Below, one piece after another: positions 10,218 to 18,315 of a stretch of DNA of 64,000 nt; position 1 is the first letter of the stretch, and the number at the start of each line of letters is the position of its first letter. The notes under the pieces are model-generated. The model searched no databases, was not told the DNA's origin, and saw nothing but the letters and a program-made list of their open reading frames with translations. This DNA is from Rhodothermales bacterium (lineage in GTDB: Bacteria; Bacteroidota; Rhodothermia; Rhodothermales; JANQRZ01). The position numbers and the translations under genes are program-made. The stretch lies in contig JANQRZ010000003.1 of the NCBI GenBank assembly GCA_028284265.1, positions 310,001-374,000 of the forward strand. The letters run 5' to 3'.

Positions 10218-11912
10218 GTGATGCGCTACTGGATCTGGTCCGTTCGCCCCGAGCACTACCCGGCGTTTGTCCGCACCGGCACGTTCGCCGTGCGACGGGT
10301 GGGGCGCACCGCCGTGCAAGAAGTGCGGCAGGGCGATCGTATCGTGGCCTACTTGTCAGGACGGCGCACCATAGCAGGCGCTTTCGAGGCGACGAGTACG
10401 GCCTTTGAGGATGACACAGCCCTCATCCCCGGAGGGGCGTATGCCCACCGGGTGCGCGTTCGCTCGCTTGTGACCCTGAACGAGGAAGTCCGCGTACCCT
10501 ACGAGGCCTTTGCGGGCAAGCTGACGGTACTCGATGAGTACGCCCACCTCGACGATCCCGACCGGCAGTTCCGCGCCATCGTGCAGCGCGTCGTGCATCC
10601 GCTCCCGCCTGTCGATGGGAAGGTGCTGGAGTTTCTGATCCGCGCCCGCCAAGGGACCGACTTCGAGGCAGTGGTGGCGGCCTACGAGCGCTTTCGGCGG
10701 GCGCAGGACGGTGAGGAGGAGGCCCTGCCGATGGCCGTCCACGAGACACCCGGCGACTATCGCAGGCCATCGCTCGACGGGTGGAACCGAGCCGATGCAC
10801 TGGGGCGACTGATTGAGTCCATCGAAGCGCGAGGGTTCGTCTACCAGCCGTGGCAGGTCGCGGCTTACGTGACGGCGCTCCGAACGAAGCCGTTTGTGAT
10901 CCTCGCGGGCGTCACCGGGGTTGGCAAGAGTCGGTTGCCTGTGCTCGTCGCCGAGGCGACCGGTGGAGCCGCTGGCCTGATTCCCGTTCGCCCCGACTGG
11001 ACGGATAGCGCCGAGGTGCTCGGCTACACGGACTTGCAGGGCACCTTTCGTTCGGGTGCCTTACTTGCCAAGGCCCGCGAGGCGGTGGAACGCCCGAGTC
11101 AATATGCTGTCGCCGTGCTCGATGAGATGAACCTCGCTCGTCCCGAGCATTACCTCGCCGAGGTGCTCAGTCGGATCGAAGGGCGGCAGTCGTCGGCAGG
11201 TGGTGGGTTCGAGAGTCCGCCGCTCATCGCGTCATCTAAGGTGCGGCTCCCGCCAAACCTAGGGATTGTCGGGACGGTGAACATGGACGAGAGCGCGTTC
11301 GGGTTCAGTCGGAAGGTGCTAGACCGAGCCTTCACGCTGGAACTGTCGGACGTGACGCTCGGAACGTGGCATGCGGCATCCGACATCGAGGCAGTGACGC
11401 GCCCTTGGCCGGTGGCGGCGTGGTGGCCCCGTGCCGTCACGCTCGGCGGGCTAGGTGCGCTATCGAAGCAGGAGGCGCGCCTCGTGGAGGAGGTCATTGC
11501 TGTGCTGAACGAGGCCGATGCACTGCTCGCGCCGGCTGGCTTGGGCCTCGGCTATCGGCTGCGCGACGAGGCCGTGCTGTTCGTCCTCCACGCCGCCGAA
11601 ACCCCGGACGCCTTTCGCACCCGCGACGGCACGTCCGTGGACCCGCTCGACCTCGCCCTGTTCATGAAGCTTCTGCCCCGCATCGCGGGCGGGAACCAGA
11701 GCGTGCGCCGCGCCCTCTTCGCGCTCCTCGGCTGGGCAATGGACGGGGCAGCGCTCTCATCGGAAGATGAGGTCCGCGAGGTGCTGGACGAGTGGGATCG
11801 ACAAGCCCGACCGTCGTACCTCACGGGGGCGCGGTACCCTCGCACTGCGGCCCGCCTCGTGCTGATGACAGAGCGTCTGCTTGCAGATGGGTATGCTTCG
11901 TTCTGGGAGTAG
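10218..11912 (+). CDS. EVE domain fused to McrB-type AAA+ ATPase
   Basis: A protein of 564 aa. Residues about 3-140 resemble an EVE domain (YWIWSVRPEHYPAF at the start, then QGDRIVAYLSG and IAGAFEATS). EVE/PUA-like domains bind modified bases in DNA or RNA. After a linker, residues about 205-560 form a McrB-like AAA+ module: Walker A GVTGVGKSR near 230, DSAEVLGYTD, Walker B AVLDEMNLARPEHYLAEVLS near 297, and the sensor/Arg-finger region TVNMDESAFGFSRKVLDRA near 352. It abuts the next gene with no spacer, as mcrB and mcrC do. The inferred role is recognition of modified foreign DNA and motor-driven restriction. Confidence 0.85.
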   Translation: MMRYWIWSVRPEHYPAFVRTGTFAVRRVGRTAVQEVRQGDRIVAYLSGRRTIAGAFEATSTAFEDDTALIPGGAYAHRVRVRSLVTLNEEVRVPYEAFAGKLTVLDEYAHLDDPDRQFRAIVQRVVHPLPPVDGKVLEFLIRARQGTDFEAVVAAYERFRRAQDGEEEALPMAVHETPGDYRRPSLDGWNRADALGRLIESIEARGFVYQPWQVAAYVTALRTKPFVILAGVTGVGKSRLPVLVAEATGGAAGLIPVRPDWTDSAEVLGYTDLQGTFRSGALLAKAREAVERPSQYAVAVLDEMNLARPEHYLAEVLSRIEGRQSSAGGGFESPPLIASSKVRLPPNLGIVGTVNMDESAFGFSRKVLDRAFTLELSDVTLGTWHAASDIEAVTRPWPVAAWWPRAVTLGGLGALSKQEARLVEEVIAVLNEADALLAPAGLGLGYRLRDEAVLFVLHAAETPDAFRTRDGTSVDPLDLALFMKLLPRIAGGNQSVRRALFALLGWAMDGAALSSEDEVREVLDEWDRQARPSYLTGARYPRTAARLVLMTERLLADGYASFWE

Positions 11913-13598
11913 ATGATGGGCACGCTGTTCTCCATCGCGACAGATCGCGTACGACTGACGTTGAGTGGGCCACTCGCACCGCCAGACCCGACGGCACCGG
12001 AAGCACATCTCGTCGTGCATTCGCTTCGGGCAGGTAGCGAGTTGCTGGTCGAATGCGGGGGCGAGAGGGGCTCTTCTGGCGCAGTGCTCCGGCTGGTGGA
12101 GCAGACGCCGTACCGCCTGTTCATGACGAGCCGATCCAGCGAGTCGGTTGCCGTGCAGCACCGCGATCCGGTCATCACCGGCGGGTTGGTGAGCGATGAT
12201 AAGGGGCGAGTCGTCGCCGGGACGGTGGACTTCGGTGGGCAGGTCGGGCGGAGCCGGTTCGTGGTATTGGTCGGTGGGGAAGAGGAGGTTGCCTTCGAGG
12301 TAGACGTGTTTCCGGCGAAGGTGTCGTTCGATGAGATGGAGCGAATGCGGACGGAGATCGACGAGGCGCTCGCAGGGCTGGCGTTCGAGTATCTCCGGGC
12401 GACGCAGACGTTTTCCACCGAGGCCGTCACGCCGCCGCGCCGGGCGACGTGGCTGACGCTCCTCCGCCGCACCCTGCCCGATCTCGAACGTGCCCTCAGT
12501 CAGATAGCGCATCGTCCGCACCGAGACTTGCACCGAGAGGCCGTGCCCGTGCGCGTAGAGCAAGTGCAACGGCCCGACCCATCTGTGCGCCGCGCCATTC
12601 GCCAGGGACGAGGCGGAGGAGCGCTGCATCGACTCCGAACGGGCGTGCCGGTACGGTCGGTCGTCCCCACCCGCTGCGCTCACGCGACGCTTGACACGCC
12701 CGAGCATCGCTGGCTCCGCGCCCGCCTCGCGTCGGCCCACCGCGCCCTTGCCACGCTTCACGCCGATGAAGTTGTGCGCCCGCGTTCTGCTCGTCGCCGC
12801 CGCGTCTTGGACGACTTGGCAGATGCGGACCAGCGCCTCGCCCGGTTGCTCCGCCTTGATCCACTTGCGGCAGCCTCGCCGGGTCCGCCGCCTGCGCCGA
12901 CGCAGCGCCTGCTCGCGGCCCCCGGCTACGCCGAAGCCCACGCCGCCTGCCGAGTGCTCGATCTCAGCCTCGCGCTCGCTGCCGGGCCGGTTCCGCACGC
13001 GACGAAGGACCTTCACCTGCTCTACGAACTGTGGACCTATCTCACGCTTGCCCGACTCGTCGCCGATGCGCTCGGGCAACCAGTTCCACCTTCGGCCTTC
13101 TTTCGGGCCGAGCATCGGGGCATCCGCTTTCTGCTGCGGCGTGGACAGCAGCACGGCGTAACGTTCGAGCACGACGGGCGGCGGGTCCGCCTCGCCTATA
13201 ACCCGCGCTTCTCCGGCCGGGCGGGCCTGATGGCGCAGCGGCCCGACATCCTGATGACCGTCGAGACACCGGGGCGCACGCGGCGGTTCGTGCTCGACGC
13301 GAAGTACCGTCGCGACGAGCGGGCAGGCTATGTCCGCCGATTCGGGGTACCGGGTCCGCCCGAGGACGCACTGGGCGACCTGCACCGATACCGCGACGCG
13401 ATTGTCGAGACGCAGGCGGGTCGGTCCGAGCGGACGATTGAGGAAGCCGTCGCGCTGTTCCCTGGTGTCGGAGGCGAGGTGTTTGCCGGGAGCCGCCTGT
13501 GGACAGCCATCGAGCAGATTGGCGTCGGCGCGATCCCCCTCGTGCCGAGCGAGACGGCCTACCTTGAACGCTGGCTCCGCCGTGTCCTCGAAGCCTAG
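11913..13598 (+). CDS. DUF2357/PD-(D/E)XK nuclease, McrC-like partner
   Basis: A protein of 561 aa. The ATG directly follows the stop of the EVE-McrB gene, so translation is probably coupled. The N-terminal half is a beta-rich then helical region of the DUF2357 kind. The C-terminal third has PD-(D/E)XK nuclease landmarks: LHLLYELWTYLTLARLV, then RPDILMTVETPG and the catalytic-looking VLDAKYRRD near residues 443-470, followed by DLHRYRDAI. McrC-type partners stimulate the McrB NTPase and carry the nuclease. Reading it as the nuclease subunit of a modification-dependent (type IV-like) system is inference from the domains and adjacency. No methyltransferase adjoins the pair. Confidence 0.8.
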   Translation: MMGTLFSIATDRVRLTLSGPLAPPDPTAPEAHLVVHSLRAGSELLVECGGERGSSGAVLRLVEQTPYRLFMTSRSSESVAVQHRDPVITGGLVSDDKGRVVAGTVDFGGQVGRSRFVVLVGGEEEVAFEVDVFPAKVSFDEMERMRTEIDEALAGLAFEYLRATQTFSTEAVTPPRRATWLTLLRRTLPDLERALSQIAHRPHRDLHREAVPVRVEQVQRPDPSVRRAIRQGRGGGALHRLRTGVPVRSVVPTRCAHATLDTPEHRWLRARLASAHRALATLHADEVVRPRSARRRRVLDDLADADQRLARLLRLDPLAAASPGPPPAPTQRLLAAPGYAEAHAACRVLDLSLALAAGPVPHATKDLHLLYELWTYLTLARLVADALGQPVPPSAFFRAEHRGIRFLLRRGQQHGVTFEHDGRRVRLAYNPRFSGRAGLMAQRPDILMTVETPGRTRRFVLDAKYRRDERAGYVRRFGVPGPPEDALGDLHRYRDAIVETQAGRSERTIEEAVALFPGVGGEVFAGSRLWTAIEQIGVGAIPLVPSETAYLERWLRRVLEA

Positions 13599-14014
13599 AA
13601 GTTGGCCGACCGGCGCTCCATGACAATGAGTGCCTCGGTGCCGGGCACCGTCAACGTGAGGAGGTCGCCGTCGACCTCGTAGGCGTACTGGTACGTGCCC
13701 GCGCTGTCGGTGACGGCGATCATCTGCTCGCCATCGAGGCGGAAGCTCGCGTGCTCCGTCATCCCAGACTCGTTGCGGACAACGTAGCTGCCATCGCGCC
13801 CGAGCGTCACGAAGTAGAGGTCTTCGGGAGCCGCGCCGGGCTGCTCGGTGATGACCCACTCGCCGAGAATCTCGTCGGCTCCTTCGATTACGACCTCCGG
13901 CTCGGGGTCTGTAGCTACGGTATCCGGTTCGGTGACCGTGTCCGCCGGATCAGCAGGTTCTGCACACCCACTGAGGGCGAGGGCGGCGAGCAGGAGCGTG
14001 GCGCGGCGACTCAT
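13595..14014 (-). CDS. Small lipoprotein with lipocalin-like fold pattern
   Basis: A protein of 139 aa. The short signal peptide ends in LALSGC (lipobox Cys17). An acidic Thr/Asp/Pro-rich linker follows, then about 85 aa with an EILGEWVITEQ opening and successive beta strands (GRDGSYVVRN, EHASFRLDGEQ, VDGDLLTLTVP), the pattern of lipocalin-like or NlpE-like domains often seen in Bacteroidota. Its start codon overlaps the stop of the upstream lipoprotein gene by 4 bp (ATGA), so the two are co-translated. Its end overlaps the McrC-like gene by 4 bp in a convergent arrangement. Function unknown. Confidence 0.75.
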   Translation of the reverse strand: MSRRATLLLAALALSGCAEPADPADTVTEPDTVATDPEPEVVIEGADEILGEWVITEQPGAAPEDLYFVTLGRDGSYVVRNESGMTEHASFRLDGEQMIAVTDSAGTYQYAYEVDGDLLTLTVPGTEALIVMERRSANF

Positions 14015-14502
14015 GGGGCCGGTGGTTGCGCAGGCGGAAGCTCGTCGAGCGGCGCGTCCGGCGGCGGCGAGTAGACCGAGTCCACGGGCAGCGCGACTGG
14101 AGCCGGCGTGGCCGCCGGTGTTTCGGACGAGACCCGCACGAGCAGCAGTGGGTCGCCCGTTCCGAGCGAGCGAAGTAGGAGCGAGTCGCCGCGCACGATG
14201 GGCAACAGTTGCTCGGAATCGAACTCGGTGCGGATCTGGAGCGTCGAGTCGTTGACGAAGTCGTAGGCCGCGTTGATTGTGGAGGCCGGGCCGAGGGCAC
14301 GGGGGCGGGTGATCTGGAGCACGCCGTCCTCGCCGAAGATGTAGCGCTGGCCGTTGCGGTTGAAGGTGCCCGCTTCGCCGGTGATCTCCCATGTGCCGAC
14401 GAGGGCGGCCGCTGGATTCGGCGGTGGCTCGTTCGTCGCGCAGGCGGCGAGCACGGCAGTGGCAAAGATGACAACGGCCAAGGCGTGAGACAGGCGAGGC
14501 AT
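14011..14502 (-). CDS. Small lipoprotein, beta-rich, proline-rich tail
   Basis: A protein of 163 aa starting at ATG 14502. The signal peptide carries the lipobox AVLAAC. The domain after it opens ALVGTWEITGEAGTFNRNG, the same GTW/GEW lipocalin-like opening as its downstream partner, and continues with alternating strands. The last 30 residues are Pro/Ala rich (PPPDAPLDELPPAQPPAP). It is translationally coupled to the next lipoprotein gene. The pair is divergent from the rhomboid gene across a 138-bp gap. The two probably arose by an old duplication; function unknown. Confidence 0.72.
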   Translation of the reverse strand: MPRLSHALAVVIFATAVLAACATNEPPPNPAAALVGTWEITGEAGTFNRNGQRYIFGEDGVLQITRPRALGPASTINAAYDFVNDSTLQIRTEFDSEQLLPIVRGDSLLLRSLGTGDPLLLVRVSSETPAATPAPVALPVDSVYSPPPDAPLDELPPAQPPAP

Positions 14503-14640
14503 GGGTATGCAGCGAGAGAGGGAAAGGCTCCTGACACGAAGACAGGCGGGGGATGGGTTCCGCCACCCGCGTCGCATCTTCTTCGGAGGCGAACACATCA
14601 GGGTGGTAAGTTACACCGACTCCTCTATTGCCTCGGCCCC

Positions 14641-15243
14641 ATGTTCCTCGAAACGCCCGTCACTTTCATCCTGCTCATTCTCAACGTACTCGTCGGGGTC
14701 TACACCTTCTTCGTGGACCCGTCGATTCTGGAGCGCTGGTCGTTCAAACCCTACCACTTCATGCGGGGCGACTATGCGCGGGCACTCACGGCGGGATTCC
14801 TCCACGTCGGCCTCGCGCACCTCGCCTTCAACATGATCACGCTGTTCTTCTTCGGGCCGCTGATCGAGGGATTGCTCGGGCCAGCGCGGTTTCTGGCGAT
14901 CTATTTCGGCTCGGAGATCGCCGCCAACCTGATGACGCTCGCCAAGCACAAGGACAACCCGGCGTACTCGGCGGTCGGGGCATCAGGAGCGATTTCCGGC
15001 GTGCTGTTCTCGTTTTGCCTCTTCGCGCCGCTGGAGTTTATCTACATCTTCTTCGCCATCCCGATGCCTGCGATTCTCTTCGCGGTGCTCTACGTGGTTG
15101 GGTCGATTTATGCCTCGCAGCAGGGCGGCGGGCGGATCGCGCACGAGGCACACCTCGGCGGGGCACTCGGCGGGGTCGTCCTGACGATTCTCGTCTACCC
15201 AGCGGCAATCACGATTTTTCTTCGCCAGCTTGGGCTAGGCTAA
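14641..15243 (+). CDS. Rhomboid-family intramembrane serine protease
   Basis: A protein of 200 aa with about six hydrophobic segments and no extra domains, the compact bacterial rhomboid form. The catalytic Ser lies in GASGAISG (near residue 117) and the His in IAHEAHLGGALGG (near 169). The helix between them carries the usual AHLAFNM segment early on. It should cleave transmembrane helices in the inner membrane; the substrate is unknown. ATG 14641 was chosen because the hydrophobic helix starts straight after it. Its end overlaps the convergent HAD gene by 9 bp. Confidence 0.9.
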   Translation: MFLETPVTFILLILNVLVGVYTFFVDPSILERWSFKPYHFMRGDYARALTAGFLHVGLAHLAFNMITLFFFGPLIEGLLGPARFLAIYFGSEIAANLMTLAKHKDNPAYSAVGASGAISGVLFSFCLFAPLEFIYIFFAIPMPAILFAVLYVVGSIYASQQGGGRIAHEAHLGGALGGVVLTILVYPAAITIFLRQLGLG

Positions 15244-15933
15244 GTCTAGCGCGTCACGCAACGTCGTCCAGTCGTCGAAGGCGAGGACGCCGTCGCGGTC
15301 ACCGTCGCCTCGGAACCACGCGACCTGCCAGCCTGCGGCGCGTCCGCCCTCGACGTCCGAGTGCAGTGAGTCGCCGACGTAGAGAATCTCGTGTGGTTCG
15401 ACGCCCGCCTGCTCCGTCGCGTGCGCGAAGATCGCCGGATGCGGTTTCATCACGCCGACCTCCTCGCTGATAACGACGGCCTCCGACCGCTCGCGTAGCA
15501 CCGGGAACCGGGCGAGCTTGCCCTGCTGTTGCTCCACGAAGCCATTGGTGAGAAGGCCGACGGGATAGTGGTCGGCGATGGCGTGGAAGGCAGCCTCGGC
15601 CTCCGGTATCCATTGCCAGTGCGCGCCGTAGCGTTCGAGGTAGGTGGTGCCAAGCAGGGTCGCATCGAGGTCGAGCGATAGGGTGGAGCAGAGCCGCTCG
15701 AAGCGGAGCCGCTGCACGTCCTCGCGCCCGATCTCGCCCGCCGCATACTTTCTCCAAAGCGGGACGTTACCCGCGTGGTAGGTATCCTGTATAACGGATA
15801 GCGAATGTCCGTTAAAGTGATGGTTGAAGGTCGCGTGGCAGTCGGCGAGGGCCGCACGCTCGGCCGCCCGGTGGTCGAGGAGCGTGTCGTCGAGATCGAA
15901 AAAGATGAAGGCAACGCCAGATGGATCGATCAT
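15235..15933 (-). CDS. HAD-superfamily phosphatase, YjjG/PynA-like
   Basis: A protein of 232 aa. All four HAD motifs are present: FFDLDDTLLDH (nucleophile Asp) at residues 10-20, LLTNG (motif II), the lysine in GVMKPHPAIF, and VGDSLHSDVEG. The helical cap between motifs I and II fits the YjjG-type nucleotidase group, which dephosphorylates pyrimidine nucleoside monophosphates. The start is ATG 15933 (MIDPSG). The first 14 codons match, with about one third divergence, a broken gene start at 20656-20718 that is coupled to the acyltransferase gene there. So this gene's 5' end and its present neighbour may result from an insertion event. Confidence 0.88.
   Translation of the reverse strand: MIDPSGVAFIFFDLDDTLLDHRAAERAALADCHATFNHHFNGHSLSVIQDTYHAGNVPLWRKYAAGEIGREDVQRLRFERLCSTLSLDLDATLLGTTYLERYGAHWQWIPEAEAAFHAIADHYPVGLLTNGFVEQQQGKLARFPVLRERSEAVVISEEVGVMKPHPAIFAHATEQAGVEPHEILYVGDSLHSDVEGGRAAGWQVAWFRGDGDRDGVLAFDDWTTLRDALDLA
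15892..15909 (+). repeat. Direct repeat within HAD codons 9-14, left copy (att-like)
   Basis: GAGATCGAANNAGATGAA, read on the plus strand, recurs at 20677-20694 in the same orientation with 16 of 18 bases identical. Both copies encode FIxFDL of a HAD start on the minus strand. The copies are 4,785 bp apart and bound the accessory segment. Confidence 0.6.
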
Positions 15934-15982
15934 GGATTTCTGGCGCAAAGAGGGCGATTTGTGCAAGTATCGGATTTCAGCT

Positions 15983-16000
15983 TTACGTACATGTTACGTA
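15983..16000 (+). repeat. TTACGTACATGTTACGTA, left arm repeat
   Basis: It matches 20553-20570 (TTACGTACAGGTTACGTA) at 17 of 18 positions in the same orientation. Each copy contains two TTACGTA units. The copies lie 91 and 107 bp inside the HAD direct repeats, the way arm-type sites flank an integrase core site. It could instead serve as a promoter-region operator for the HAD gene. Confidence 0.5.
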
Positions 16001-16097
16001 TGCCATTGGCCGCGCCTACCTCCTCGGAGTACGAGCCTGAGCGCAGCCTAGAGTGGCACGGGGTTGGATATCCAAGGGGGTATGGAACGAGCGCGAT

Positions 16098-16433
16098 TCA
16101 ATCCTCTGCTTGATCGTCTTGATCTTCTCCGGGTAGGGGAGGCTGTAACTCTATTCCGAGATGTGCAAGCATCACCCCCAACTGAGCGTCCTGCCCGACC
16201 AAACGGCCAAGCATCCGTTCCACCTCCTCTTTCCGCCGCGTTTCAAAGAATGAGAGAATGGCTGACTTACCCGCTTCGTCTGCTCTTTCGGCGATGATAT
16301 GAGCGACAAGCATTTCCATTAGAACCTTTGCGGTTGCATTGGCAAGGATGGAAGACAGGAGTGCCTCTTCCACCAACTCGCGGTCTGTCAGATCAGCCAA
16401 TAGGGGGTGACGCTCCTGCTCGTCGCTGCTCAT
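16098..16433 (-). CDS. Hypothetical helical acidic protein
   Basis: A protein of 111 aa starting at ATG 16433 (MSSDEQ); an in-frame start 30 bp upstream is possible. It is predicted mostly alpha-helical, with a long amphipathic stretch (ELVEEALLSSILANATAKVL and FFETRRKEEVERMLGRLVG) and a strongly acidic tail. There is no signal peptide, membrane segment or domain I recognise. It lies between the HAD gene and the transposon, inside the segment bounded by the HAD direct repeats, and is likely accessory. A cargo or remnant of the inserted element is the simplest reading. Confidence 0.5.
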   Translation of the reverse strand: MSSDEQERHPLLADLTDRELVEEALLSSILANATAKVLMEMLVAHIIAERADEAGKSAILSFFETRRKEEVERMLGRLVGQDAQLGVMLAHLGIELQPPLPGEDQDDQAED

Positions 16434-16829
16434 AGTTTCTGCTCGATTGTTTCCGCCCAACATACCAGCCAGCACAGGCAAAGGGGAACCCCGGCTCGCG
16501 CTCGAACTGCTTGGCGGAAACGCCTGCGGGTATGGCTCATAGTGAACACGACGTGGAGCCACGAAATGAGCTAGGTGCGGGATGGCTCCCTATCGGGCGT
16601 GCGTATCCGGGCAGTCATTTGGCTCCTCCACGAGCCATCGTCGGACTACATCATGGGCTGCGTGGAAATAGGCCCAAAGGCTAATTACTTAACGCGCTTA
16701 TCCCCTTGTTACAGGTGATACGCTAGAAGCTACGATGAAGAGGTCGCCTGCACTATGACTTCATCAAATGTCGGGCGTATTCTGCCAACTCAGCAGACAA
16801 TAGGGTTTGACTGAGTACATCTTCGTCCT
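16434..16829. other. 396-bp non-coding stretch holding the left transposon end
   Basis: No convincing gene is seen. The left terminal inverted repeat of the transposon starts at 16693, and 113 bp separate its inner end from the ParB-like start, enough for a promoter. The outer part (16440-16690) contains short open stretches on both strands without start, length or homology to support them; it may be remnant DNA of an earlier element. Confidence 0.5.
16693..16716 (+). repeat. Left terminal inverted repeat
   Basis: It begins CGCGCTTATCCCC and ends TTGTTACAGGT. All 24 bases are the exact complement of 20447-20470. Confidence 0.9.
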
Positions 16830-18212
16830 ATGACTGGAACCTTCGTTATCGAAACCGCAGCGCTCTCCGAGCTTGTTCCCGACAAGAAGAACCCGCGCCT
16901 GACTGGCTACCCAGAGACGGAGCGCGACACTTATATCCAGATGGCCAAGGCGATTGAGGGCAAACTCGTCACACTAGCTTCGGACATCGTTACTCGTGGT
17001 GGGCTTAACCCGGCAACGGTCTTTATTACGATCCGGGGCGACAGAAACAGCCTCATCGTTCTTGATGGCAACCGACGGCTGACCGCCTTGCGTGCCCTTG
17101 AACAGCCCTCCCTCGTTGAGTCCGCACTTGACCCCTCTTCCTTCAAGAAGCTGAAAGGACTTCACGACGATTATTCCTCCGGTGCTAGGTCTGGGCTTCC
17201 AATTGAAGAGGTTCTCTGTGCTGTATTTGAATCACGCCCGGAAGCGAACAAATGGATCGAACTCATCCACGAGGGGGAGCGGGATGGGGCCGGGCCGGTT
17301 CCTTGGAGTGCACAGCAGAAGGCTCGACACCGTGACAATAACTCGGAGACCAAGGCTTACCATATGCAGGTACTCGACTTCGTGATGCGTGACGGCGAGG
17401 TCGGTGACGTCGCCCGCCAGCGGTACGATGAGGGGAAGTATCCCGTCAGCACACTACAGCGAACGATAAGCACCCCAGAGGTGCGGCATATGCTTGGCAT
17501 TGATGCGGATTCTGGAGAGGTGAAGACTCACTACCCGAAGGATGAAGTGCTCAAAGGCTTGACCCGCCTCGTAGACGAGATTGGTTCGGGTAAGACCAAG
17601 GTGGGGAAGGTGATGGACAAAGGGAAGCGCATCAAGTATATCGAGTCTTTCGGCCCCCACAACCTCCCAGACCCGACGACTAAGGGTGAAATCGCCTACG
17701 AGCTTGATGAGGTGCCTGAACCCGATCCTGCTCCATCAGATCCGACGCCGAAGAGGTCGAAGGACAACAAACACAGCAGTAAGCGAAAGCACCTCATCCC
17801 ATCAGCCTTCACAGTAGAGATTGACGTACCTCGCATCAATGACATCTACCTTGAACTCAAACGTCGCCTCGAACTCAGTTCCCATCCAAACGCTATCGGC
17901 GTACTCCTCCGGGTCTTTCTCGAACTCAGTGTAGACGAGTACATCGAGCGCAACAACGTCTCGGTCGCCGTGAACAAAGACCTCGCGCCCAAAGTCAAGG
18001 GAGTAGCTGACTACATGGTCAAGAAGCGCGTGATGAAGGCGAACAGTCTTAAATCAGTTCGTCAGGCAGTAACGAAGGCTCAGGATGGCAGTGGCACCAT
18101 CATCACGACGCTAAATACCTTCGTTCACAATCGGGAAGGACAGCCTACAGCAAGGGATCTCACGGCAATGTGGGACCGGCTCTCTACCTTCATCGAGAAG
18201 CTTTGGAGCTAA
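16830..18212 (+). CDS. ParB/Srx-fold N-terminal domain protein, transposon cargo
   Basis: A protein of 460 aa. The opening LSELVPDKKNPRLTGYPETE and the motif VLDGNRRLTALRAL (near residue 70) are typical of ParB/sulfiredoxin-like domains, a fold shared by ParB CTPases and by several defence and modification proteins. The ParB helix-turn-helix is not seen. A Lys/Pro-rich linker (about 295-325) leads to a helical C-terminal domain of about 130 aa containing GVLLRVFLELSVDEYIE and NTFVHNREGQPTARDL near the end; the His-Asn pattern recalls HEPN-like domains, but I cannot assign it. It lies 103 bp before the methyltransferase gene, likely co-transcribed. Its role is unknown, perhaps regulating or targeting the methylase. 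Confidence 0.75.
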   Translation: MTGTFVIETAALSELVPDKKNPRLTGYPETERDTYIQMAKAIEGKLVTLASDIVTRGGLNPATVFITIRGDRNSLIVLDGNRRLTALRALEQPSLVESALDPSSFKKLKGLHDDYSSGARSGLPIEEVLCAVFESRPEANKWIELIHEGERDGAGPVPWSAQQKARHRDNNSETKAYHMQVLDFVMRDGEVGDVARQRYDEGKYPVSTLQRTISTPEVRHMLGIDADSGEVKTHYPKDEVLKGLTRLVDEIGSGKTKVGKVMDKGKRIKYIESFGPHNLPDPTTKGEIAYELDEVPEPDPAPSDPTPKRSKDNKHSSKRKHLIPSAFTVEIDVPRINDIYLELKRRLELSSHPNAIGVLLRVFLELSVDEYIERNNVSVAVNKDLAPKVKGVADYMVKKRVMKANSLKSVRQAVTKAQDGSGTIITTLNTFVHNREGQPTARDLTAMWDRLSTFIEKLWS

Positions 18213-18315
18213 GCAGTGGCCAAGACAATTTAGGGTGGCCAAAACAAAGTGTGTGTCGTAAGTTTGCTCTGGCACATATTGTGCTCGCCACACCTTCTGA
18301 CTCACTTGGCCTTGA

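Noticed and set aside
11757-13859. 700-aa open frame opposite the McrC-like gene
   Set aside because: Arg/His/Pro-rich composition with no domain, lying antisense to a clear nuclease gene; a shadow frame from high GC.
13595-14596. Single long open frame covering both small lipoproteins on the minus strand
   Set aside because: Its upstream half reads the first lipoprotein gene out of frame. Two separate genes with proper lipobox signals and an ATGA overlap explain the region better.
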